Under the pieces are notes generated by a model. That model was not told the origin of the DNA, ran no database searches, and saw nothing but the letters and a program-made list of their open reading frames with translations. A stretch of 64,000 bases of DNA from Ceratothoa steindachneri (lineage: Eukaryota > Arthropoda > Malacostraca > Isopoda > Cymothoidae): positions 175,001,056-175,065,055 of the forward strand of contig OZ018326.1 in assembly GCA_963969495.1 (NCBI GenBank), in the 5' to 3' direction. Numbering within the stretch: position 1 is the stretch's first letter; the number at the start of each line of letters is the position of its first letter. Shown piece by piece: positions 1 to 10,769 of this stretch. Both the position numbers and the translations under genes were made by a program.

Positions 1-99
1 ATTCCCTCTGTCCACCCTCCAGGGGTATAAGAGTTTTGCGACCCCACCACCACAGGATAGTGGCCAGGGAGGATGGGAGATTTAAACTCGGCATGATGT

Positions 100-735
100 C
101 TCCGTTCTTCTCTTCTCTTTATATACCTCCTTTTAGGCGGTAGTTGTGCAGCTGAACCTTGATAGGAGGTATACTGTTATTTCCGCGTACATTCCACCGT
201 TAGCCGACTTCGACACGGGGGCTTTCACCGCGTCGTAGCACGGTTGCCGAGGCCCTTTCTCTTGCTCATATATCTAAATAGTACACACTCCCTCTGAGGA
301 GACTACTCTATTAATCCCCGGGGTAAAATCCTTGCAGTTTTAATAGAGGAGCTTGAGAAAGGTGTCCTAATTGTGAATGAGTGTACGTATCATTGCCCGA
401 GTACTGCTTCATTTTCCTGCCTCGACTATCTTTGTGCGATCCAGATGCACAGCCTGGTATTGATTGGGAGATGGTCGTTGACCTCCATAGTAGTGTTAAC
501 TTTCCCATTCAAATATTATTTTTTGGGCCGCAGCCGCCCGAGAGCCTTCCCCGGTGGTGCTTGGCACGGGCGCGGTTGTGTACATTTCAGGAAATGACTG
601 AAATCTCCATCCGAGTCGAGGAGTTTAGATCGGTAGACGAGGCCGTTGAGTTCTTATCCGACAACCTCATCGCCGCCGGCCTAACTACTATTCCTAAAAG
701 GTCTGGCCGTTTTGCACGCCGGCCACGGCCATGAT
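100..735 (+). pseudogene. LINE endonuclease domain (EEP), broken
   Basis: Remnant of the endonuclease that nicks target DNA to prime LINE reverse transcription. Visible family blocks in order: YTVISAYIPPLADFD near 165-220, a PRPFLLL block near 253 where LLGDFNAH is usual (the GDFN motif is damaged), RGKILAVLIEELE near 320-360, the PTYFHPSTGTFS-like block read as CPSTASFSCLD near 395-430, DLSLCDPDA near 432, and the SDHFPI catalytic block read as SSVNFPIQI near 490. The Asp-His pair of that last motif is replaced by Val-Asn, so the enzyme would be dead even without the stops. The reading frame shifts at least twice. The frame from 381 to 734 is the longest clean stretch (117 residues). Confidence 0.75.
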
Positions 736-782
736 GGTGTGCCTAGTGTGAGATGGCCCTGAACCAGAAGCGTTATGCTTAG

Positions 783-2460
783 ATGCGATATAAGCACCGC
801 CCGAACGATTTCACTGTCGTGGAATTTCTTCGGACTCGGGCTAAGTTCCATTATATTTCGAAGCACGCCCGCCGCTCTTCTTGGCTGGCATACATGTCTT
901 CACTTAACGAAAAGAGCCCTCTAGTAGAGGCGTGGAAGCATGTCAACAGAATTCGGGGCAATTTCTCACACAACCCGCGATCGAGGCAAAATCCTAGAGA
1001 CCACTTTCTCTAGCCGGGTTGCTGCTTCGCCAGCATTCAATGCCCGTCGTGATGTCATGAGAAGGCTGCCGGCTAGAATTTACCTCCAGAGAAAGACAAC
1101 CCTTCGACGACAGATTTGCTTTGAGTGAGTTGCTTTTATCTCTTGTTTCGTGCGCTGACACCGCTTATGGTCCGGACGATGTCTCGTACACCATGCTTCG
1201 ACACCTGGGTGAGTGAGGCATGGCCTTTCTGTGAGATTTGTTCAACAGGATCTGGGTGGAGTGTCTAACTTTGTGCGTGTGTGAGTTGATGGAGAAATTG
1301 GTAAATACTAGATAACCTTTTTTCTTGAGAGCGGAGGCTATCTGTCCTCTGCATAGTGTGGATTTCGCAAGTTTTACTCCACGTCGGAGCTCTGCTCTGA
1401 CTGGAAAATGCCGTCTGCGAGGCCTTGCCTCGTAGACAGCACTACGCTGCGGTGTTTTTCGATCTGAAACAGGCCTATGGTACCACATGGCGATACGGTA
1501 TCATGGAGACTCTCCACATGATGGGGGCGAGAGGACGCCTACTACTTCTTATATCTAAATTTTAATCGGATTTTTGATTCCGCGTACGGTTGCTGGGAGC
1601 CCTCTCCGGCCCGAAGGAGCAGGAAGGGGGTTTCCCACATGGAAGTGTCCTCCGTGTCACACTCTTTGCCCCGAGCATCAACAGCATCACCTCGGTGCTG
1701 CCGGAAGATGTTCTCGCTACGCTCTAGTTGGTCGACCTTTCGATCTCTTTTGGCGCGTTCCAGAGGCCAACTTTGGAGCGTCAAATCCAACAGGCATTGA
1801 ACCGCGTCTTTCGTTAGACCGAAGCGCAGAGGTTTCGGTGTTCCTTAGCCAAGATTTAGGTGATGCAATTATGCCGCCATCCATGTCTTCATCCTGACCC
1901 AGATTTGTTTCTCAATGGGGTACGCCTGAAAGTGGTTGAATTGCACCGTTTTCTTAGTCTTGTATTTGACCGAAGCCGCACCTCAGAGGCTCATATTCGC
2001 AGCCTAAGTGTCTATTGTACCCACGCCATGAATATTCTTCGTTCCTTGACGTTCAGTGCTTGGCGCGCTGATAGGGCTACTGCCTTACATTTTATTGATC
2101 CTTTGTTTCTTCAAAGCTCGACTGCAGATGTTACTTTTATGAATCCGCAGCTGAGCGTGTATTGCTGAAGGTGCACCCTATCCACCACACCGGACTTCGC
2201 TTGGCGACCGGTGCCTTCCGCACTTCCCCCATTAAGAGCCTACTTATCGATGCCAGTGAGATGCCCATCGCTCTACGCCGTGCACAGTGCATTAATCGTC
2301 TGTGCGCGCTAGCCCGGCGACTACCTAAGCCACCAACAGCTCTCACTGCATCTGCAGCTGATTTCGACGGTGCCTATGCCACCGAGAGACATCAGTCATA
2401 CCCTAAGCCCTTTGGATTTACGACTAGGAAACTCCGCTCCTTCAAGAACTGGGTATAGCT
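783..2460 (+). pseudogene. LINE linker and reverse transcriptase, broken
   Basis: The segment starts with the basic linker typical between EN and RT (RYKHRPNDF near 784, WLAYMSSLNEKSPLVEAW near 880). RT follows in pieces: GPDDVSYTMLRHL near 1170 (fingers), FFDLKQAYGTTWRYGI near 1457 carrying the motif A aspartate, PHGSVLRVTLF near 1637 (motif B region), a damaged YVDD region near 1725 where A4 has LYVDDLLI, then LFLNGVRLKVVELHRFLSLV near 1905 (where KYLG-type LINE blocks sit) and LRSLTFSAWRADRATAL near 2040. Compared with A4 this copy keeps about 170 bases of the RT fingers that A4 has lost. Many stops and frame changes make it a pseudogene. Confidence 0.8.
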
Positions 2461-2523
2461 CATGGGCAGGTGGCGCCAATGCTTCTACCCAGGACGCCAC
2501 TTTTGACGGTATCAACATTGGCT

Positions 2524-3000
2524 ACCCCGTAAGGGGCGCGGAGATTTGCCTTCCTGACCACCGCTTCCTTCCTTCGCTAACCTCTAATCTCCGTCTCCTG
2601 TACCACTTCTCCCTCACTGTGCCCCTGCTTTTACTTCGTCCCTTTACAACCCCTTTTTCTCTAGCCTTTTTTTTGCCCATTTTACTCCTGCCCATGGACG
2701 TCGCTGAGCACGACCGGTGCTCATTTTTATCACGCAACTAAATAAACATACGTAAAGATGTTAGGCGTGGTGACCCTAACCACTCAGAAGTCTGTCACCA
2801 AGCTTGATCCGCTACTCTAATCAGCCCTAACATGCTATGTGTGGATTTAGTCCGGGGTTCCCAAGGCGTAGTAGTGAAAGCGTATATCGCACTGACTAGT
2901 GGTACCGACCGGAGCCATGTAAAAGGGGCTTATTAGTGCCGGTCCCTTGTTGGGTTCAGTGTGAACCTCCACGGGCAGGGGTGATGAATTTCACCTATTG
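2524..3000 (+). other. 5' leader of family B insert
   Basis: Non-coding leader. Its first 35 or so bases (CCCGTAAGGGGCGCGG, then ATTTGCCTTCCTGACCACCG) closely match the 5' ends of family A copies at about 44277 and 61793. A pyrimidine-rich stretch follows (2560-2700), then unrelated sequence. In LINEs this is where the internal promoter lies, but no promoter element can be proved here. Confidence 0.5.
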
Positions 3001-3039
3001 GCCATGGATACTATTCTTGACTCACAAACTCTACAAAAT

Positions 3040-3790
3040 GAACAAACAAAACTCAGAATAATATTCAGACCGGCTTGTTGGTCCAGATACATAACGCTTA
3101 AAACCACAAGAATGAACCATTCTGTGTAATTGAACTGCGAGAACAACTACAAGTCGTTACATAAGAGTCACAACCAGAATTCTCAATCAATCCTGGCCAA
3201 ACAGAGGTTACAGTTAATACAAAGTCAGAAAAAATATTAAAAAAAATACTGGCCCTCACCACCTTAGGTGATAATCAAATAAAACCAACGGACCAAAATA
3301 ATCACGCCCTGAGAGTAGCTGCGGTTCTACGCACAGATTTATGCCTGAACTTAAAAGTACGGAGGCCTTCATATTCTAAGGGATACAAAGGCTGTTTGAA
3401 GATGACGGCCACGAAATAGATTTTTGTATCCATCTTCGAGAGAAAATCGCCACACGCTCAACTCCACTGAAAATCGCCAAAATAACATTCAAACAGAAAA
3501 CTATCTAAGAAATAATCAGATTCCCAGAAACAACAATCCGAATACAGGAAGAACTACCCACTCCAATTCAACATCGATCGTGCCTGATGTTTGGTCGTCC
3601 GGCCAAATATTCTAAAACTGATCCCCAATTATGCTTCAAATGTAGCGAAAGAGGACACAACAGTGAACAAAAACCACAAAACATTCAAGCAAACATGTCC
3701 GCACTTCAACTTCCATCAGGAGGTACGGATTAGTACTGTACGTTTTCGCATCCGAAGGCACCAAGCCTTAAAAGACATGGCCTAGAAAGG
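3040..3790 (+). pseudogene. Family B ORF1 (gag-like, zinc knuckle), broken
   Basis: Degenerate ORF1, whose product would bind element RNA. The clearest part is near 3555-3710, where one frame reads a Cys-poor copy of the LINE zinc-knuckle pair: CLMFGRPAKYSKTDP followed by LCFKCSERGHNSEQ. The second knuckle keeps C-x2-C-x4-H but has lost the last cysteine. Upstream, the frame with LRTDLCLNLKVRRPSYSK near 3330 resembles the region before the knuckles. There are many stops. The call depends mainly on the knuckle and on its position before an endonuclease. Confidence 0.55.
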
Positions 3791-4149
3791 AAGAACGTTG
3801 AGTAGTCCAAAGCTCCAATCACTGAATTAACTTCCAAACTAAGATTGCACCTAAAAGCCCTCAACAAAACCTCTATATCCAAGAAAAACAGCCTAGGACC
3901 CCTCGAAAGCACAAAGTTATAATCTCACCACATCCAAACTGAACCACCAACCACTAAGTACCCCGAAACAGACCTAATTGAAGTGCAATAAAAAAAACAA
4001 GCCACCAAGCATCCCTTAATTCTACCACTTCCTTCTCCTCACGAACTAAAAGCCCAGAAGTTAAAGCAACCCGAAGAAACAGCTCATCGATCACAGAAAC
4101 TATATGCTATGATAGCGAGCTACTCTCCCCCCTTTATAACACACTTATA

Positions 4150-4890
4150 AACCCACAACCCCTGACACCAGACTCTCATTGCTCGGCATCTTCAGCCGAG
4201 AAAACAGCACCGTTTGGCTCGAACAAACCAACACAAAATAGAAGTACAAGGCCCCAGAAAGACGCTTTCCTTTCCCAAATATGTACAGATAGATTACCAA
4301 CCTCTCCATTAAGGTCCACATATGGAACTACAAATATAGAATAATTGGCAATAAATATGTAACTCAATACCAATAAGAATACCTCGAGACATATAGCTCC
4401 ACTGTCTATGCAGTGCTCACAACGAACACTACTCGAGGACGCATCATAACAGACCTAATAGAGCGCCAATACATCCACATCCCAAATACAAATGCCCCAA
4501 CACATTATCATCAACAAACCAAAACATTCTCTAACATAGAATTAAGCCCAGCCTCCCCAAATTTATCTACAGAAACTCATTGGAGCGTTTACTCAGACCT
4601 ATGTAGTAGCAATTACTACCCAATAATGATTAAGTTTCTTGCTCAAAGAGCCCCACTTTCCAGGAAACTATGGAATTATTATAGAGAAATTTGGACTGCC
4701 CTTGACAGGACGACAGCAAAATTCGACCGAATCCAGAGGCGAATTTGTGATACTTCCCGGCAAAACTACAGAAAGCAGCTGGCGAACACATCCCAAAGAC
4801 TAACCACAAAACCAGCAGGCGTACGTCTCCATGGTGGAACCATCAGTGCCAAGAATATAAAAGAAAACCTGATAAAGTTCACAGAATTTT
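4150..4890 (+). pseudogene. Family B endonuclease, C-terminal half
   Basis: The frame from 4413 gives a clear match to the C-terminal half of a Jockey-type endonuclease: TRGRIITDLIERQYIHIPN, then PTHYHQQTKTFSNIEL, SPASPNLST, HWSVYSDLCSSNYYPIMI. The last block is the usual SDLCGSDHFPI with the catalytic Asp-His changed to Asn-Tyr. The 160-residue open frame runs on into the linker. The N-terminal half upstream is badly decayed (only scattered residues near 4180-4370). Confidence 0.75.
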
Positions 4891-6660
4891 CATAAGAACT
4901 CAAACGTTACAGAATTACATAGATTATAAAAGAGGATCTGCCATCGTCCGAAGGACCTTCAAAGAGGCTAAACGAGCCTACTGGAAACAATATGTATCTA
5001 AAATTAACAAAGATACCGCTATCTCAAAAATTTGGCGACAAATAAAAAAGATGTCAGGACACTGCAGCCCTATTCACCTCCCTATTCTTTGTATTAATCG
5101 AAATACCATCAGATATCAAACATAAGTCGCTAACATAAGAGGGGATTTCCTCAGTACCATTTGTAAAGGATCTCTGAAGAAAGACCTTTTGAACCCTGAA
5201 AAATCTAACAGAATCAACAAATTTAGATTTTTAAACAAATAGAATCCTTCCGTACAAAAATCCTTTTTCTATGAACGAATTACAAGCATCCCTAGAAGAT
5301 ATCACAAACACAGTCCCAGGAGATAACGAAATCTCAAACCTCATCATAAGTAAAATCCACATAAACGTTTTAGAGCTACTGTTGGACATTTACAACCGCA
5401 TCTGGACTAATGGCTCCTTCTCCGATGATTGGTGCTAAGCGCTAGTCCTTCTTTTCCTAAAACCTGAAAAAGATCCATCAAACCCAACGAATTATAGACC
5501 GATTTCCTTTAAACCATGCCCATGCAAAATATTAGAAAGAATAATCAATGCTAGATTAAAAGGGTATCTAGAAATAAACAACCTTCTGTCCTCAAACGAA
5601 CACGGTTATAGAAAATACCGCTTCACAACTAGATCCTTTAACCCTCCTTGACCACGACGTCTGCCGAGCATTCAGCAAAGGAAAGTGTGTCACAGCGGTC
5701 GTTTTGACATTGCCAAGGCGTATGACAAGGTTTATAATCATATACTCAATAACATACACGAGCTAAGAATCAGAGGTCCACTCGCACTCTTCATCAAAAA
5801 CCTCTCTTCAAAATAGAAAATTCACAATAGATCTCAATGGAGCCCAGTCTACACAATTCAGCCAACACGAAGGAGAACCACAAGGAAGTGTGCTAATCAC
5901 AACACTCTTGATAAAAGCAATCAACAATTTATCTCTCGAAGTACCACATACCATTAAATGTTCATTATATGTGGACACCTTGGCAATTTGGCTCCCAACC
6001 ACCAGCGCAACAGAAGTATCAAATCTCGTGCAAGAAGCAATATACAAAATCGAGAACTACTCTGTACAACACGGCTTCACAATTTCAAGTGAAAAAACAA
6101 CTGCCATAACCTTTCCAAGAAAAAGACAAATTGCGCTTACTCATTGCTGCTTAAACGACGCCCAATCACTTTTCAAAATAACCTAAAATTTCTAGGTCTC
6201 ACATTGGCTTACATGGAAACCAAACATCTTAAACCTCAAAAACAGTGCTACAAATTCACAAACATTCTGACTAAACTGTTGCATCATCACTTGGGGCAGA
6301 CAGAAACACCCACCTCTACCTTTACGAAACTCTCTTCTTGTCCAGAAAATCTACGGATGCCATCTGTACGGAGCAGCATCAAAATCGGTAATCCAGGAAT
6401 TAGATCCTGTACAAAACTAAGCCCTCCGTCTAGCCACCGGTGCCTTCAAATCAACACCAACATCTTCACAATGTGCCGAGACCAAAAGACTACGTTTTCG
6501 ACAAGTTGAAGAACTTAAATACCTTGCGAATGTTTACAGACCCAACAACAAACTAAAAAGAATACTAAAAAATAGACTACCAGCAGACAACCCAAGGACC
6601 CGCAGCTACATCACTTACACGGTAAGAATTAAAAAATTCTTACAAAGTTTAAACCTGCCA
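4890..6660 (+). pseudogene. Family B reverse transcriptase, broken
   Basis: The linker reads YIDYKRGSAIVRRTFKEAKR, then AYWKQYVSKINKDTAISK near 4915-5030. RT follows: PSNPTNYRPISF near 5475, KILERIINARLKGYLE near 5525, NEHGYRKYRFTT near 5595, a damaged DIAKAYD block near 5705, PQGSVLITTL near 5878 (motif B), CSLYVDTLAIWL near 5958 (motif C, with VDT in place of VDD), GFTISSEKTTAITFPRKR near 6070, NNLKFLGLTL near 6163, and the thumb region to 6660. Several frameshifts and stops, and the loss of the second catalytic Asp, show that it is dead. The RNase H or tail region expected beyond this is absent. Confidence 0.8.
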
Positions 6661-6712
6661 GAACCTGTTTAGACCCATAGATGGGGGAAATATGATATAT
6701 AAAAGCGAAACG

Positions 6713-7605
6713 TTTGGCTATTTGTCGCCACAACTCTGCTCCCAAAGCTTCTAGTGCGCCGGAAGTATTGCGCTCGAACTTTTTGGTGCACACCTCGAGT
6801 CGTGCTGGAACCATGCCAGTGTATAAAAATGGCTTCAAGTCCCAAAAGGGGGTCGGCTTCCATGCCATATCCCCTCTGTTTGAAGTCAACAGGGCTCTGT
6901 CAGGCGCTGCGTTTGACTTCACGGCCGAGCTGGCGGCAATACACCACTCGGTACGGCAGAATACGCGACTTGCCCTGTTAGGAGACCAGATTGTGATTTA
7001 AAGTGACTCACAAAGCAACCTGAGTGCTCTCGGGGCTATGAATCTCAACATCCCCTGGTTTGCGATATCCTTGACGCCACGGTTCTGGCAAGCAGGGCGG
7101 ATTTGCTTGGTTCCTGTACATGTAGGAATTTCAGGGAAGGAGCGTGCCGATGAGGGCGCCAAAGAGTCCGCGAGGACTCTACTACCAGACCAGTGTTTCG
7201 CTCTTTATCACACCGACTACATGGCAGCATTACGGGAAGCTTTCCACGATGCTTGACATAGAAGATGGAAGACGGTCGAAGGGAACTTAAAGTTGCGTGC
7301 CATTGCACCAGGACGGTTCCAATAAACCTACCCCTTAATGCCGCGAAGGCTTCAGGTTGCTTTCTGTCGTCTCCGAGTTGGACATACTCGCGGGACGCAC
7401 CACCATTTGATGGAGCGCTCGCCAACACCCTACTGTGAAGACTGCGTTGCCACCCAGACTATCGGCACATTCTTGTTGAATGTCCCAGTCTGGGCGACCT
7501 CCGCACACGTTACCTGTACCGATACCGGGATGAGCGGGGTCGCCCCCACCTGTCCTTTGTACTCGGGACAAGTCCGTGCACATTAAATGTTGCACATATA
7601 GACTC
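6713..7605 (+). pseudogene. Family A copy A1, RNase H domain and ORF2 tail, broken
   Basis: Right part of A1. The frame 6714-7001 gives RNase H: VYKNGFKSQKGVGFH (the usual first catalytic Asp is Asn here), FTAELAAIHHSVRQN with the catalytic Glu, then SDSQSNLSALGAM after a stop, and VPVHVGISGKERADEGAKES near 7108. The ORF2 tail holds the zinc-like end block, with ECP-type HILLNVPVWA near 7465. This domain removes template RNA in I-like LINEs. The copy at 48770-49460 is colinear with it. Confidence 0.8.
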
Positions 7606-7905
7606 TCTGGGAATGGCCGGCCTTATCCCCTTTATTTAACTAGTTTTTTTTTTGTAGTTTTTTGTTATTTTAGTAAGGCGCACGTTCCTGCGCCGAATGG
7701 AGGCGGACCCGCACCCCAGACGCCGGTGCTTGCTTCCTGCTTGTTGCCTCTTTTCTTTCCTTTCCTATCCTTTTTTCTCTTTTCATTTTTATTGTTGTTC
7801 TTTTTTTGTTTTTGGTGCATCTTATTTTAAAGTACCCTAGTAATAGGCAGTGCTGATTATGGCGACTAATGCCCAAGTAGGCAGTCGCCAGATGAGCTAA
7901 AAAAA
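7606..7905 (+). other. Family A 3' untranslated end (copy A1)
   Basis: T- and C-rich 3' UTR. Its last 70 bases (GGCAGTGCTGATTATGGCGA, then CTAATGCCCAAGTAGGCAGT) match the end of copy A4 near 49840-49905. A short A-rich tail near 7900 marks the element's end and abuts the truncated family C gag. Confidence 0.6.
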
Positions 7906-9100
7906 TATAAATTTTAGCACCAAAAATGGGCGAAAATTGCCAAGGTGGAAAAGTTCGGAAAATATATCATCAAAATAATCCTCGCAAGTACTGAAATGGT
8001 GCAAAGCGCTATAAAGGAGGGACTCCTGGGGTTCTACCTCCGAGTAGCCCATGAGCAGATGGAAGCTTAAGAATACATCCAAAGAGAAAGCTGCTTCAGA
8101 TGCCTAGCCGTAGAAAAACACACCATGATGGAATGTACAGCGACTGAGGTCACATGCTCTGTCTGCTCCAGACCAGAACACGGATGGAAGGGGTGTGCCT
8201 CAGAAAAACCAAGATGTTCAAACTGCGGAGGGGAGCACAAGGCCTTGGCCATGAGGTGTACCGTCTGCAAAGAGTCAATCAGGACAAAACGCGAAAAGAC
8301 GAAAAAAGAAAAGGAGGCAAAGGTAAAGAACTGCGTGGAAACAGCAGCTGCTACCAGAACCATGGTCGCCAAAATAAGGCACCAAAGCTGGTGGTGCCAA
8401 GTAAGTGTAAGGAGATAACGATGATGGTCATCTACTAACACTTGGAAAAGCTAGCCAACTCGGGCACTATGTCTTAAGAATTAAACCAACTACTTCAGAA
8501 TAACAGATTTAAGAAAATACTATGGTTTCCGCCTATCCCCCCTTCGCAGGAAGTCTTAAAAATACAATTGGTAGACGATTCAAAGAACCAGCCGACAAAC
8601 AACAACAGCAGAAAAACAAAGAAGAAGAATTAAATAAAGAAGGAGAAGAGTCAAAAAACGACAGTCCCCCCAAAAGCCCAAAGAAGAAACAGCAAAGGAA
8701 AAAGAAAAGGACAACGTCCAGAAAGTAAGAAGAGGCAGAACAATTAAAAGAGTGTAAACTTCACCAGGAAGGAGACGAAGACGATGACATCTTCGATTAT
8801 CCTGGAATACCCCTCAAGAAAGAAAGTATATCCTATTAAGAGGATTCTTCTTTAACGCCGAAGACGTGGACCTGAATGTCTTCGGTTCTTTAGTATGCAA
8901 ACCCGCGAAAGAGGACCTGGAAAGTCTACTCAATGGAATTCTTCGCGGGGACTACAAATGGACCTACGAAGGACCGTGGTTACCAAAGTAGATAGGAGGA
9001 ATGTTGACGGAACGCGCTATCTACATTCCAGACTCGTGCGTGTCCACCATCAACATGTCCACCGTCAACATGTCCACCTATAAGAAAATTAAAAGTGGAC
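7906..9100 (+). pseudogene. Family C LINE ORF1 (gag), copy C1, 5'-truncated
   Basis: RNA-binding ORF1 of a LINE, truncated at the left by family A. Blocks in order: IKEGLLGFYLRVAHEQME near 8010-8065, SCFRCLAVEKHTMMEC near 8092 (zinc knuckle 1), CSVCSRPEHGWKGC near 8159 (knuckle 2), CSNCGGEHKALAMRC near 8219 (knuckle 3), then a Lys/Glu-rich tail (8280-8340, 8600-8730). Near 8870-9060 is a C-terminal block, LESLLNGILRGDYKWTYEGP then ERAIYIPDSC, that is also present in copy C2. The broken frames and the truncation make this a pseudogene. The triple-knuckle layout is one I associate with arthropod LINE gags. Confidence 0.75.
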
Positions 9101-9990
9101 AAAAAATTTCAGAAATCGAATAGTGGAAAAATATGTGAAAGTGAATAATAGCAAGTAGTTAATAATAATAAATAAGTTCAGTGATTAAGTGAATTAATAA
9201 TAAAATCATTTAGTAAACAGTGGTTAATAATGAATATTTAGTGGTTCATAATAATAACAACAAAAAGTGAAACAACATAAAGTGATGGGTTCATAATGAA
9301 TCTAAAAAGCAGTTATAACGGTATAAAATTATTTAAAGTAGGACATAATAACGAAAAGTGAAACGGTCATAATAAATCTATTAGGCTGAAAAGTAAGAAA
9401 GTGTTTAAAAATAGGATAAAATAATAAAACGTGAAACGTTCGTAATAAATCTCGTAGAAAAGATAGTGTTTAAAATATGACTTAATACTAACCAATTTAA
9501 TATGACCAGATGTTTTAAAATTGTCAAATAAAACTAGAAAAGAAAACAAATTAGTAAAATTACCATGTAATGAAATTAGAGTGAAAATTATTTAAAAATG
9601 AAAATCACTAAGCAAACACAGTGATTTTGTAAAAAATTTATATAAGACGACAATATCTTAAAATAAATGCAGTTTATAAATATAATACTCTGTCATGGAA
9701 AAATATGATTGTAGAATTTTAACAATATAACCTCCAGTATGTCCTGGATAATTCAATTTATTATAAAAGATAAAAATAATTATGTATAGAAATCAAGAAT
9801 TTGACCTCCGGTTGTACTTGGAGAACCCATTTCTTTTCATACTCCTACTTATACCTTTCTCTTCTCTGCTCAAGTTTTCTTCCCTACTATTAACTATTTT
9901 GCAACACTAATTTGTCTTATTTTTTTTCCTATAAAATATATCATCACCTTATAATATCCTATTTCCAATTCCATCAATTTCATTCTTCGC
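9100..9990. other. AT-rich stretch after C1
   Basis: About 85% A+T with loosely repeated AGTGATTAAGTGAATTAATA-like and GTGAAACG-like words. No coding potential is seen. A similar stretch follows copy C2 (55440-56070), so this may be part of the family C element (a spacer between ORF1 and ORF2) or a sequence it inserts beside. Confidence 0.5.
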
Positions 9991-10004
9991 TGCTCACGAG
10001 CAGC

Positions 10005-10278
10005 AATGAGCTACCTCACCAGTAAAAGAACTAAAACCAAGGGAACCCTAAACTCAACGCAGCCTCAACAGAAAAGGACGACTTCCGTGTGAAGATGCCT
10101 AAGGAAGGCGAAAGCTCACGGCTAAAACTCAAATTAGTTGTAAAAATACAAATGGATTTTCCTCAACTGATCTTTAATATGCAACCAGATGCAAAACCTT
10201 CCAAAATAAAATTGATAAACTCAAAATACAACCCGGTCTTTAACAAAACATGTATAGATGAGAGGCTACTCCCAACAT

Positions 10279-10354
<76 letters not shown>

Positions 10355-10640
10355 TGCAGAAATGTCTCAAAAGTTTTCTACAATTATGGCAAGAGGGATG
10401 CAATATAAGATCAGGCAAATGGGCTTAAGTCAAAACTTAATTTTATGCGACTATGTATTGTTAAGAACAGCATATGTTAACATAGGGAACAGAAAGGGAC
10501 CCGTATTAAAAGGAGGGTTAGCACAAGGAAGGGAAAGTTGCTTAAGCCAAACCCTTTACTCGAAATATACGACGGATATCTCACTACCGATTGATCAATC
10601 TAATATTAACATAGAATACGCGGATAATTTGAATTAACTG
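10005..10640 (+). pseudogene. LINE remnant: short basic leader and RT fragment, split by a microsatellite
   Basis: A start codon at 10005 opens a short basic peptide (MSYLTSKRTKTKGTLNSTQ) that resembles LINE ORF1 starts but ends within 30 codons. From about 10360 the frame gives an RT fragment: MARGMQYKIRQMGL, YVNIGNRKGPVLKGGLAQG, SQTLYSKYTTDI and IEYADNLN, which is the palm region with YADD changed to YADN. The 182-residue open frame (10089-10637) is kept open only because the AC/AT repeat translates without stops. This could be the ORF2 remnant belonging to C1. Confidence 0.6.
10279..10352. repeat. Compound (AC)n(AT)n microsatellite
   Basis: About 11 AC units (10279-10300) pass directly into about 26 AT units (10301-10352), uninterrupted. 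Confidence 0.98.
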
Positions 10641-10769
10641 ATGCAAACTAGACCGGTTGATTTGTGCTCCAAAGGGGGGTTACCCCCCCCTTGATTGCAA
10701 TATTAATAAAATATATATCAATGAAAGCTCATGAAAGATAATAAACTTTTCTAAAATATATCAAATGTC

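Larger units (their letters stand above)
1..2523 (+). mobile_element. Family A LINE, copy A1 (left part; 5' end outside window)
   Basis: This is the left part of a non-LTR retrotransposon that resumes at 6713. From left to right it holds the second half of an apurinic-type endonuclease (EN), a linker and a reverse transcriptase (RT), all on the + strand and broken by stops and frameshifts. The same domain series is seen in the copies at 44277-49912 and 61793-64000, and the first 260 bases match the last 280 bases of the window (both carry the endonuclease motif YTVIS followed by YIPPLADFD in the A1 frame). With an RNase H domain downstream, family A fits the I/LOA/R1-type LINEs better than Jockey proper. 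The last A1 bases, ending in GGCTA at about 2523, continue exactly where the right part restarts, so a later insertion splits it. Confidence 0.85.
2524..6712 (+). mobile_element. Family B Jockey-like LINE inserted into family A copy A1
   Basis: About 4.2 kb of foreign LINE sequence sits between two colinear halves of A1. Left of it A1 ends TTGGCTA; right of it the A1 sequence resumes with TTGGCTA then TTTGTCGCC, matching the uninterrupted copy near 48744. The seven shared bases are a plausible target-site duplication. The insert runs 5' leader, gag zinc knuckles, endonuclease, RT, all on the + strand and all degenerate. It ends in the region after RT without a clear poly(A), so the 3' end is either truncated or decayed. 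Its coding blocks differ clearly from family A, so it is a separate lineage, nearer Jockey/CR1-type elements. Confidence 0.75.
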
